Source: Cordia subcordata (Eukaryota > Streptophyta > Magnoliopsida > Boraginales > Cordiaceae). From it: DNA of 64,000 nucleotides. Positions 1 to 9,762 of this stretch are shown here, piece after piece. Under the pieces are notes generated by a model that saw only the letters and a list, made by a program, of their open reading frames with translations, was not told the DNA's origin and did not search any database. The stretch lies in assembly GCA_028554755.1 (NCBI GenBank), contig JAPTOF010000019.1, positions 4,474,001 to 4,538,000 on the forward strand. The letters are read 5' to 3'. How positions within the stretch are numbered: the stretch's first letter is position 1; every line of letters begins with the position of its first letter. A program made the translations under genes and the position numbers.

Positions 1-2
1 GA

Positions 3-1631
3 TTATATCATATGATGCCAGAAAAGGATATCGTGGCTAGGACCAGCATGATCAGTGGCTTGTGTCAAGATGGTCGTTTGGATGAAGCGCGTGAGATTTT
101 TGATGATATGCCACGGAGAAATGTGGTTTCTTGGACAGCGATGATCTCGGGGTATGCTCATAATGGGGGAGTAGATGTTGGTAGGAAGCTTTTCGAGGTC
201 ATGCCTGAGAAGAATGAGGTCTCATGGACAGCAATGCTAATGGGATATATTCAGTGTGGTAGGATTGAAGAGGCCTATGAGCTTTTCAATGCGATGCCTG
301 TGAAACCGCTTGGTGCTTGTAACTTGATGATACTTGCCTTGGGCCAGAATGGGGAGATTTCAGAAGCAAGGAAGATTTTTGATTCAATGAGTGAGAAGGA
401 CGACGGGACCTGGAGTGCGATGATTAAGGTTTATGAACGTAAAGGATTTGAACTTGAGGCACTTGGTTTGTTTCGTTTCATGCAGACGCAAGGAGTGAGG
501 CCAAATTTTCCTTCGGTGATAAGTGTTCTCTCTGTTTGTGCCAGTCTTGCGACTCTTGATCATGGTCGACAGATCCATGGTCAGATACTCAGATCCAAGT
601 TTGATGCGGATGTTTATGTTTGCTCTGTATTAATCACAATGTATATGAAATGCGGTGAGCTTGCCAAGGCAAAACAAATATTCGGAAGTTTTCCTGCCAA
701 GGATATAGTTATGTGGAACTCTATAATCACAGGATATGCTCAACATGGTTTAGGAGAAGCAGCTCTCCTAGTGTTCCATGAAATGTGTTCTTTAGGCATT
801 GCTCCAGATGACATTACTTTTGTCGGAGTTCTCTCGGCATGCAGCTATACTAAAAGAATAGAAGAAGGGAAAGAAATATTTGAGTCCATGACGTCAAAAT
901 ATTCAGTCAAGCGAAGCACTGAACATTATGCTTGTATGGTTGACATGCTCGGAAGAGCTGGCCGTTTGGATGAGGCAAAGGATTTGATCAACAATATGCC
1001 TGTAGAAGCAGATGCAGTCGTTTGGGGTTCTTTGATGGGCGCATGTAGGACCCATAATAACTTAGATCTGGCTGAAGTTGCAGCAAAGAAACTTCTACAA
1101 CTCGAGCCCAAAAACGCAGGCCCTTATATCCTGCTCTCAAATATCTATGCGTTGCGAGGTAAATGGAAAGATGTAGCTGAGTTGAGGAAGACCATGCGAT
1201 CTAGAAACCTGAGCAAGTCGCCCGGTTGTAGCTGGATTGAGGTGGAAAAGAAAGTTCACATGTTCACTGGCGGAGAAAGCAAACCACATCCTGAACATCA
1301 TTTGATCATTAAGATGTTGGACAAATTAGGCGCGCTGCTGAGAGAGGCGGGATATAGTCCTGACTGTAGTTTTGTTCTACACGATGTGGACGAAGAGGAG
1401 AAGATTCGTAGCTTGGGACATCATAGCGAGAAGCTGGCAGTGGCATATGGACTTCTCAAGTTGCCTGAGGGTGTGCCTATTAGAGTAATGAAAAATCTGC
1501 GAGTTTGTGGCGACTGCCATTCTGCAATCAAGTTAATAGCCAAAGTGACCGGGAGAGAGATCATTCTGAGGGATGGAAATAGATTTCATCATTTCAAGGG
1601 TGGCCAATGCTCTTGCGGTGATTATTGGTGA
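3..1631 (+). CDS. DYW-class pentatricopeptide repeat protein, 5' partial
   Basis: Organellar RNA-binding protein, probably a C-to-U RNA editing factor in mitochondria or plastids (family knowledge). The reading frame is open to the left edge, so the true start and N-terminal targeting peptide lie outside the window; the first Met seen, at 12, need not be the start. About 540 residues remain. Residues 1-310 are PPR motifs of P, L and S type (for example VVSWTAMISGYAHNG and IVMWNSIITGYAQHG). An E/E+ region follows (WGSLMGACRTHNN, then GCSWIEV). The C-terminal DYW deaminase-like domain has the HSEKLA zinc/catalytic motif, CGDCH, and the terminal CSCGDYW. It resembles Arabidopsis PPRs of the At1g56690 type. 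No intron is visible, as is usual for this family. It looks intact at the 3' end. The RNA target cannot be inferred here. Confidence 0.93.
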   Translation, partial: LYHMMPEKDIVARTSMISGLCQDGRLDEAREIFDDMPRRNVVSWTAMISGYAHNGGVDVGRKLFEVMPEKNEVSWTAMLMGYIQCGRIEEAYELFNAMPVKPLGACNLMILALGQNGEISEARKIFDSMSEKDDGTWSAMIKVYERKGFELEALGLFRFMQTQGVRPNFPSVISVLSVCASLATLDHGRQIHGQILRSKFDADVYVCSVLITMYMKCGELAKAKQIFGSFPAKDIVMWNSIITGYAQHGLGEAALLVFHEMCSLGIAPDDITFVGVLSACSYTKRIEEGKEIFESMTSKYSVKRSTEHYACMVDMLGRAGRLDEAKDLINNMPVEADAVVWGSLMGACRTHNNLDLAEVAAKKLLQLEPKNAGPYILLSNIYALRGKWKDVAELRKTMRSRNLSKSPGCSWIEVEKKVHMFTGGESKPHPEHHLIIKMLDKLGALLREAGYSPDCSFVLHDVDEEEKIRSLGHHSEKLAVAYGLLKLPEGVPIRVMKNLRVCGDCHSAIKLIAKVTGREIILRDGNRFHHFKGGQCSCGDYW

Positions 1632-1854
1632 TTGGTTTGGTTTTAAGTGCTTAAGGAAATTAACCCAACAGAATCTGATGCCAATTTTTGTGAAAGTTGC
1701 ACAAATCCTCAATTTTGGGTATAGTATTATTTATTATATAGGGAGGTATTGACAGCAATGTTTTACAGCACAGGGAAATTAGTGGTTTTTTGAGTCCGGG
1801 TATTATACAACTTCAATGTAACACAACTGTTAAAACATTTTACTCTGATGTAAT
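1632..1854 (+). other. 3' UTR and flank of the PPR gene
   Basis: AT-rich sequence directly after the PPR stop codon. It runs up to the target site duplication of the adjacent hAT-type MITE. No coding potential is seen. No clear poly(A) signal could be fixed. Confidence 0.5.
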
Positions 1855-2399
1855 TAGGGGTGAGCATTATTCGGTTATAACCAAATAACCGAATTGAATC
1901 TAACCGAAATATAAAATTCGGTTCAGTTATTTTTATATTCGGTTGGTTTTGGTTATTAAGAATGAAAAAATTTAGTTTTTGGTTCGGTTTCGGTTATTCC
2001 TCCGAAATTTCAGTTGATAACCGAATAACCAAACAGTCAATTTTGTATATAAAAAATATTTAGTTATTAGTTTTCAAGTTTATGGTCACATATATTTATA
2101 AGTTTATATTATTCTTAGTTGCATAATATGAATTTTGATGATGAATATTTCAATTTAGTTATTATAATTACAAAGAAATGTGGTTATTTAAGTTAGTTTT
2201 GAATAATTTATGAATTTTTTGAAACAATTCTGTTATTTCGGTTATAACTGAAACTAAACTAAAAAGATTCAGTTAAATAATTTCAGTTAATAGTATTATT
2301 CAATTTGGTTTCGGTTAGCAATTTTTTAGTAATTCGAAAATTCGACTATTAAAATTCGGTTTCGAGTAAGTTTGGTTGTAACCGAATGCGCACCTCCTA
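1855..2399. mobile_element. hAT-type MITE with 8-bp target duplication
   Basis: The left end TAGGGGTGAGCATTATTCGG and the right end, read in reverse as TAGGAGGTGCGCATTCGG, form imperfect terminal inverted repeats. GATGTAAT (1847-1854) and GTTGTAAT (2400-2407) flank it, an 8-bp duplication with one mismatch, which is typical of hAT elements. The interior is AT-rich, carries repeated CGGTT/AACCG motifs and has no transposase ORF, so it is non-autonomous. It sits just past the 3' end of the PPR gene. Confidence 0.8.
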
Positions 2400-2407
2400 G
2401 TTGTAAT

Positions 2408-3008
2408 AAATAATAGATTATATTATAACTTGAAAGCAACTCGTTAACCATCTGTTTGGATTGAGGGAAATGGTAACTGAGGTAATGGAGTGATTGAGGG
2501 AAATAGTAACGGTGGAGTGAATAAATAAATCCTTCTTCTGTTTGGTTTGAGAGTTCTAGAAAGAGAGTGGTAAGGGGGAAATGAATTTCATCTTTCATTT
2601 TTTCTATTTTCAACCCCTCTACCATTATTTATGGTGATTCTTTCCAATTGCATTTATCTATTACGATTGACTTGTCGCCTCCATACAAATATTAAAGAGG
2701 GAGGGGAAGTCTCTAATTTAGTCGTGTTTACCACAACATGCTGATATTGTTACAGTTTATCAGCACATGCTGCTACTGCAACAGTTTATTCGAAGGTTTC
2801 GCTTAAGGATCAATAGCTTCCAATCAAGGTACGTTCCTAAGTTTATTTATTTTATTCGTAACAATGTTTTATTTTCTGGTATTACTTTAATGAAATCTAA
2901 CACCGCATCCATCCGGTTCATTCCTCGGTCTGAAGTCGGCTTAGCTACTATAAAGGCAAGAAGTTCGCGTCTTCCTTCTGCCCAGCAAATTCAATCGAAT
3001 CAGATAAA
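2408..3008 (+). promoter_or_regulatory. Upstream region and 5' UTR of NBP35
   Basis: AT-rich promoter region ahead of the NBP35 start codon. It contains an imperfect tandem repeat around 2738-2790 built on CAACATGCTG...ACAGTTTAT. No confident TATA box was fixed. An ORF at 2767-3147 runs through the first exon in another frame and is not a gene. Confidence 0.4.
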
Positions 3009-4770
3009 ATGGAAAACGGAAATTATAGTGAAATTCCCGAGAACGCTAATGAACGTACGTCTTTTCTCAGCTTTTTCTTTCAATTGCACTTTTTCTTTTC
3101 TTTTGATTTTGTATTTTATTTTCTCTCCAAGTAGAAAATTCTCTTAAATTGGATTTTCGTGTTTTATTTTTGATTTTTTCAGATTGCCCAGGACCTCAAT
3201 CGGAGTCAGCTGGAAAGTCAGACGCTTGCGCCGGCTGCCCTAATCAAGAGGCTTGCGCTACCGCCCCTAAGGGCCCTGACCCTGGTATGCGCTTCGTTCT
3301 TTTCTTTTTTTCTTTCTTTTTTTTTTAATTATATTTTTCTTCTTCATTTGCAATTATATCACTAAATTGACATGTCAGTTTTAAGTTGTACAGCTATAGT
3401 TACAGAATATGTGTTTGTTTTGCAATTATCTCACTAAATTTATGTGTTAATTTTAGGTATTTCAACTGCAGTTTTAGAATATGTATTTCTTTTGCTGATT
3501 ATAAAGCATATCCAATTTGAGTTCAACTGTTATCGGTTTCTTATTTTTCTTTTCACTCCTCGAATTCTGCTGTATGCAGTTGCTATGCTTTTCTGTGACG
3601 TGCTCTCGTGCTGAAAATCAGACACTCAAAAGGACTTTTTGCACAGAAAAGGTGGAGTTTTTAAGATAGGAAGACTATCTCACACACGAATTGATACATG
3701 TGGTCTACCAAAATTTGATAGTTGAATGATTCTAGACACCCTTGATTTAAGTAGTCTGTTATTGAAGGTGCTCCTATTGTGTTTATCTTTTTTTAAACTG
3801 ATATGCTTGGTTGGAATTCTAATTTTGAACTAATCCTCTTGCAGACTTGGTTGCCATTGTTGAACGAATGGCGACGGTGAAGCACAAGATACTTGTTTTA
3901 TCTGGCAAAGGAGGGGTTGGCAAGAGCACCTTTTCAGCTCAACTTGCTTTTGCTCTGGCATCTATGGATTTTCAAGTGGGTCTCCTTGACATTGATATTT
4001 GCGGCCCAAGCATTCCGAAGATGCTTGGTCTAGAAGGGCAAGGGATCCATCAGAGTGGCCTTGGGTGGTCCCCTGTTTATGCTGAGCCCAACCTTGGGGT
4101 CATTTCCATTGGATTCATGCTCCCTCACCCGGATGAGGCTGTCATTTGGCGAGGCCCCCGCAAGAACGGAATCATTAAGCAGTTCCTAAAGGATGTTGAT
4201 TGGTGTGAGCTAGATTTTCTAGTGGTCGATGCTCCACCAGGGACCTCAGATGAACATATCTCAATTGTCCAATTCCTCCGAGCAACTGGAATAGATGGCG
4301 CTATTATAGTCACCACGCCGCAGCAGGTATCTCTAATAGACGTACGGAAAGAAGTTAGCTTCTGCAAGAAAGTTGGGCTGAAAGTTCTTGGGGTGGTCGA
4401 GAATATGAGTGGTTTGTGCCAGCCATTGTCTGAATTCAAGTTCATGAGCATGTCAGAGGCCGGTGAGCATAAAGACATGACGGAGTGGGTCCTGGCTTAC
4501 TTGAGAGAGAAAGCCCCAGAAATGCTGAACTTGGTTGCTGTCAGTGAAGTTTTTGATAGTAGTGGTGGCGGAGCTGCTAAAATGTGCAATGATATGGGAG
4601 TCCCTTTCCTCGGGAGGGTACCACTGGACCCTCAGCTAGGTAAAGCAGCTGAAGGAGGAAGATCTTGCTTTACTGATAGTAAATGCCAATTCAGTGCCCC
4701 TGCACTCAGGACAATTATAGATGAACTGTTGGCACAAGTAAATGTATCAAGAATGGAGAATGGTGCCTAA
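3009..4770 (+). CDS. NBP35: Cytosolic Fe-S cluster assembly factor NBP35 (P-loop NTPase)
   Basis: Scaffold protein of cytosolic iron-sulfur cluster assembly, acting on cytosolic and nuclear Fe-S apoproteins. Exons 3009-3054, 3183-3284 and 3845-4770, all with GT-AG borders, give 357 residues (Arabidopsis NBP35 is about 350). The N-terminus [20 protein letters not shown] carries the four-cysteine cluster motif, which ends [10 protein letters not shown] in exon 2. Exon 3 has the deviant Walker [10 protein letters not shown], the switch-like [12 protein letters not shown], and the VENMSG block typical of Mrp/NBP35 NTPases. In fungal and animal NBP35 a CPxC pair follows VENMSG; here the sequence is [11 protein letters not shown], so the pair is absent, as in other plant NBP35 proteins. 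The start codon is supported by the conserved MENG opening. The first two exons are short and easily missed, but the joins restore a continuous frame. Confidence 0.95.
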
Positions 4771-5756
4771 TTGTATTCTCGTTGAGGCTGATACAGTTGA
4801 GATTTTGTTTCCTTGGTTCTACTTCTGTCTTCCTCTTTCTTTTCCTTGACAGGGGTGTTCTTTCTATAAGTTTTTGAGGGTATTTATGTAGTTCATTGCC
4901 TTGTTTCTCCCCTTCATTCCTATTCCTATATCTTTGGCACCTCGGTCTTTTTTACTGTGTCCTTACTACTTAGTTGTTGTTAGACCCGGTTTTGTCTAGT
5001 TATTTGTTGGTTAGTTCAAGTATTTTTCTCCGAAGCGGATTCTCCTGTCAGACATTTGTGTAGCATAGCCTGTACTGTTGTAGTTGTTGTGGCATAATTC
5101 ACAGTCGCTTTTACCTTTAATTGTGATGGATGAAGTTGAGCAAGGAGTTGAAGCAAGATGTCAGTAAGACGCGATTTCTGGTATCTTTTCCTTTGGAATT
5201 CATGCATGACGAATTCTTGAGACCAGTAATTATTGAGAGTGAGTTTTATGCATCTGCTCAAGTATTCCATTGAACATCAAGACTATTGTAGCACTAAACA
5301 TATCGTGTAACTGTATATAAGATGTATATATGTGTATTCGCGAAAAATGAGACTTAGAGATCTGCTCATTCAAGAATTTTGTGAATGGAATTTGAAAACT
5401 GGATTCTTTGCCGTGTGCAGTACTGAAAATGAGACTATGGTTTTGGTTCAAGCATATGGAAAGCTGCTCTATGTAAAACTTATAAGTTTTCCTTTTTTGG
5501 GGCTAAATAGAACTTAAAAGTTATAGACGGTGGGAAGATAAATTAAGTTGGGTGTTGCAGCATTTCGATGGACAATCTTTTGAAAGCTAGCTGTGTGAAT
5601 TAGTTTTGTCATCAGTTGCATATAACGTCAAAGGTGAAGAAACAACCAATTTCGAACAATCTTTTGCAGGCAGTTTCAAATTTGTTTTCCAGAAATATTT
5701 ACAAGTTGATAAAAGCGGGTTGTTTATGCGCAAGTAGAAAAGCATGGTCCTTTACT
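4771..5756. other. 3' UTR and downstream flank of NBP35
   Basis: T-rich region following the NBP35 stop, likely 3' UTR for the first several hundred bases. Short ORFs on both strands (5016-5270, 5230-5451, 5332-5517) have no recognisable content and overlap one another. No RNA gene is seen. Confidence 0.4.
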
Positions 5757-6095
5757 AACTCTTATTTGATTTTAACCTTCTAAGTTAAAATCTCATTCAC
5801 GTATTTCATATATTAAAAATTTTCACAGTTAATTTAAATAAAGAAGAGTGAAAAAATGAGAATGAAAAATTATTTTTGGTAAGGGTGTGATATTTAAATC
5901 ATTGGTGAAGATTTGATGGTAGATGAAATGCATACTAAATCTTCACAATTGATTTAAATAAAGAAGAGTGAGAAAATGAGAATGAAAAATTATTTTTGGT
6001 AAGGGTGTGATATTTCAATCATTGGTAAAGATTTGATGATAGATGAAATGCATAGTTAACATTTTCAATTAGAAGGTTAGGATCAAATAAGAATT
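5757..6095. mobile_element. MITE with internal 120-bp tandem duplication
   Basis: Terminal inverted repeats AACTCTTATTTGATTTTAACC (left) and AATTCTTATTTGATCCTAACC (right, reverse complement) match at 18 of 21 positions. The interior is two nearly identical head-to-tail units of 120 bp, 5822-5941 and 5942-6061. No target duplication could be fixed, so the superfamily is uncertain. Confidence 0.6.
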
Positions 6096-6292
6096 AAAAG
6101 AAGATTTTCGTCTGAACTCGTCCGAAAAGGCATGCCCTCGGCCCTTAGGCTCTATTAAGTTTTTTAGACGCTTATAAATCACTTATTTTAGTCTAGCTTA
6201 TTTATAGATACTCGGACTCTATCTAAATTAGCACATATCAACAACATGGATGAATTCGCCGACTAGTAGAAAACGGGGAGATAAAACATTAA

Positions 6293-6765
6293 GAGGGTGT
6301 TTGGATTAGCTTATAAAAAAGTTACTTAAAGCACTTCTAGTTTTAAGTGGCTTTTTTTTTATTGTTAACTTTAAGTAGTTACGTGTTTGAATAAAAGTTA
6401 TAGTTATAAAAATAAGTATTTATATGTTTGATTAAAGTGGGTTGAAAAGTAAGTTATATAGTTAAAATAACTATTAAGGACATTAAAATATAATTTAAAA
6501 AGATAAGTATAAGATAAAAGAGAAAAGAATATTTTTGTAATAAAATAAAAAGGTAAGGATAAGATAGTAAATGATTTGGTCAAACTTGTTTTTTTTCAAT
6601 GTGGTTAAAGCCATAAAAAATAAAAGTTGGGGTTGGAGAGCTTTTTATTTTCTACTTAAAGCTACTTAAAAAAAGCACATTTTTAATTAAAACAAACACT
6701 TCTATTAGCTTAAATTAGGCTTTAAGTAAGTTTGACCAGAAAAAAAAGCCAAACCAATCACCCTC
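6293..6765. mobile_element. Tourist-like MITE, copy 1
   Basis: Ends are GAGGGTGTTTGGATTAGC and, in reverse, GAGGGTGATTGGTTTGGC. TAA flanks both sides (6290-6292 and 6766-6768), the 3-bp target of PIF/Harbinger elements. The length is 473 bp. It has no coding capacity and is AT-rich. It is joined directly to copy 2. Confidence 0.78.
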
Positions 6766-6768
6766 TAA

Positions 6769-7239
6769 GAGGGTGTTTGGATTGGCTTATAAAAAAGCTA
6801 CTTAAAGTATTTCTGGTTTTAAGTGACTTTTTTTTATTGTTAACTTTAAGTGGTTACGTGTTTGAATAAAAGTTGTAGTTATAAAAATAAATATTTATAT
6901 GTTTGATTAAAGTGGGCTGGAAAGTAAGTTATATGGTTAAAATAACTATTAAGGACATTAAAATAGAATTTAAAAAGGTAAGTATAAGATAAAAGAGTAA
7001 AAATATTTTAGTAATAAAAATAAAAAGATAAGAATAAGATAGTAAATGATTTGGTCAAACTTGCTTTTTTTGCAAAGTGCTTAAAGCCATAAAAAGCAAA
7101 AGCTAGAGTTGGGCAGCTTTTTATTTTCTACTTAAAGCCACTTAAAAAATTACATTTTTAACTAAAATAAACACTTTCATTAGTTTAAATTAGGCTTTAA
7201 GTAAGTTTGATAAAAAAAAAAACCAAACCAAACACCCTC
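6769..7239. mobile_element. Tourist-like MITE, copy 2
   Basis: Same family and orientation as the element immediately to its left, 471 bp, with ends GAGGGTGTTTGGATTGGC and reverse GAGGGTGTTTGGTTTGG. TAA at 6766-6768 is shared with copy 1 and TAA at 7240-7242 closes the right side. The two copies are highly similar along their length. Confidence 0.78.
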
Positions 7240-7242
7240 TAA

Positions 7243-8087
7243 ATCAAATCAATCACACTAATGTCGGATTTGGAATATACTTATCTTATATTTGAAATTT
7301 GAAAAGTATTTTGTTTATAGGTGAGGAAGTATTTTATTAGAAGTGTATGATAAAAGAAGTGCTTATATAATAAGCAGACTAAGGTAGTAAGTATAACGAG
7401 GAAACATTTCATTAAAAATTTTATTAACTCTTTCCTTATTGCAATGACATATAAGTAATCAAAATGTATCTCTTTTTTTATTTACAAATAAGAACTCATA
7501 ATTTTTTTTATTAAGATAATAACAAGCACATTATTTTACATAAATTCATAAATAAAATAAATGTCTTATTTAAATTAATTGCGAGCATATAATAAGTCTT
7601 ATCTACTGGAGTATGATCGTCTAACTACCAAAAATACAAAGGCGTTATCATCTGCTAATAGATAAAAATCAACTTATCCTCCAAATTTTTAAGTATCTCC
7701 ATTTCTCTATCTAGATTGTTCTATATTCAACCTAATTTGAGATATTCATTTATCTCATGGATGATTGAAAATCTTTCAATTAAACGAAAAGGAGCAATCC
7801 GAGAAGCTATTTTGAAAATTTTATATTTTAAATTGTAGTCTGAAAATATGAAACAATAGGTTAATTTACATTTTTTTTAAAAATAGCTTTTCGATTTTTT
7901 TGAAGAATTAAAAATTTTAACTTTTAAAAAAATTGAAACTGAATTTTTTTTAATTTTCTTAAAATCAATTCAAATATTCATTAAAAAATTAAAATACTTT
8001 TTAAGAAAACATTTTTAGGTAAAAAAAAACACACACACACCAAGCAAACGCACCCAAATTCCGTTGGATCTACGTGACTACATTTTC
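7243..8087. other. AT-rich spacer without genes
   Basis: Low-complexity A/T-rich DNA with a short (AC)n run near 8024-8039. The stretch near 7850-8050, rich in AAAATT/TTTTAA and ending in CCAAGCAAACGCACCC, looks like a decayed MITE, but no convincing inverted end pair was found. Confidence 0.35.
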
Positions 8088-8132
8088 GATGCATCTCCAT
8101 TTTTTTTTCTTTTTTTCGTATCTAATGACTAG

Positions 8133-8586
8133 TGCCCACTTAAATTTTTTCCTTTTTTTTTAAAGTTTTGTTAATTCGATTAGGTTTAGTTAGCCCAAAA
8201 AATAACCAAATAGACTGAATTAAGCGAATTATATTTTACATATAAAAATATTTAATATTGTGTATATTAATTAGGATTTATTTATGGTTTATTAGAATTT
8301 ATTTATTTAATTATGCTTCATTATATATTGTTTATGATATATTTAATGAACAAGAGTGATTAATTTAGGTTTTATAGTATTTTTCATGCAACAATTTATC
8401 TCACTTCTATTTTCTAGTTTTTTTTTTAATTTTATTGGTCAAATTTTGGTTTTAATTGAACCAAACCAAATAGACCAAAATATATTCCGATTTTGATTTA
8501 TTCAATTTTCAGACAATTCAGTTCAATTTTCAAAATTAAAAAAAAGATATCAGTTTGATTCGGTCCTAACCGAATGCCTGCCCTCC
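8133..8586. mobile_element. Decayed hAT-like element between 45-53 bp direct repeats
   Basis: The right end reads CGGTCCTAACCGAATGCC, like the right end of the hAT MITE at 1855-2399. The left end is degraded. The element lies between direct repeats at 8088-8132 and 8587-8639, each running from GCATCTCC/GCACCTCC to TCTAATGACTAGT. Repeats of that length are too long for a simple hAT target duplication. Confidence 0.4.
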
Positions 8587-8877
8587 AATGCACCTCCAAA
8601 TTTTTCTTTTCATTTTTTTTTTCGTGTCTAATGACTAGTATCTTTGGGGCTGTTAGGAACTGTTTTCAAAAACAAGAAAACATAAAAATTTATTTGGAAA
8701 CAGTTGTTTTTTAAAATTATTTTTAAACACTGTTTTCAAAACAATTTTTTAAAAACAAAAATAGAAAACACAATTTTATTATTTTAATGTACTTTTGACA
8801 TGTTATTTTTCAAAAGACAATTTTATTATTTAATTATTTTCCTTCTTCAACCTACCCCATCCTCACCCACTCCTTCA

Positions 8878-9762
8878 GGGTTATTTTTATTTTTAACCTT
8901 ATTTTTTAATTTACTTCCAAAAATAACTCAGTTTTAAGGGGAGTAGCAAAAGTAGACTTTTCGAATTTATGAAGCCCGATCACGAATGTTAAAAATTCGA
9001 TATCGGACTTCGAAAGTTCGAAAATATATTCGAATTACGAAGCTTCGATATCGAACTTTATATTTTCTTGCTCGAACTTCAAAAGTTCGAAAGCATAAGT
9101 TCAAACTTTTGAAGTTCGAAAATAGGGTACTAGGGTTTGCAGGATTTTCTTACTCGAACTACAAAAGGTCGAAAGCATAATTTCGAACTTATGAAGTTCG
9201 AAAATAGGGTGCTAGGGTTTGCAGGATTCCTTCTGTGATGATGTTGCGACGATGTGACGGAGGGCAGAGAATAATATCAGGAGGCAGATAATAATATCGT
9301 GTTTCAAACTTTAGAAGTTTTACAAGATTCCAACGTCATCAAAGGCAGAGCAGAGCAGAGAATAAAATTTTTGTCAGAGGTATGCATTTTCGAACTTGTG
9401 AAGTTCGAAGTTTGAAAAATTCGAACTTTCGAAGTTCGAAATTTTCAAACTTTCGAACTTTTGACTTGCGATTTTGTTGTTTCGAGTTTTTAAAATTCGA
9501 GTTAGGTTATAAGTCCAAACTCAGAATTTTAAAATCCGAATTTCTAAGTTCGAATTTGTTACTATATAATGCATACCCCACTTCTCCCTTCATCATCTCG
9601 TTCCAAAATCACTAACCCTACAAACGTTCACACGATAAGTCACATTACGTAGCATTTTCAAAATTTGGATTTGCTGCTATACCACTAACCACTCCACTTC
9701 CCTCTTTTCTGCAACTCATTCACATCTAAGTTACGTTATATATTTTTTTTTCACCCAAAAAG
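8878..9762. repeat. Left MULE end: inverted repeat, palindrome array and transposase leader
   Basis: After the terminal inverted repeat come several copies of a palindrome related to TCGAACTTCNGAAGTTCGA, scattered to about 9560. One block is tandemly duplicated: about 9064-9145 and 9147-9224 share CGAACTTCAAAAGTTCGAAAG-like arms followed by a conserved AGGGTNCTAGGGTTTGCAGG. A TATATAA at about 9562-9569 could serve the transposase gene starting at 9763. Confidence 0.7.

Noticed and set aside
2767..3147. 126-codon ORF on + near NBP35
   Set aside because: Runs through exon 1 of NBP35 in another frame and into intron; no recognisable content.
4125..4478. 117-codon minus ORF
   Set aside because: Shadow of NBP35 exon 3.
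5822..6061. CRISPR-like direct repeat
   Set aside because: Only two adjacent units with no spacers, inside a MITE, in a plant genome.
8640..8868. MITE split by the MULE insertion
   Set aside because: AT-rich sequence left (8648-8868) and right (16880-17015) looks loosely alike in reverse, but no end pair could be matched reliably.
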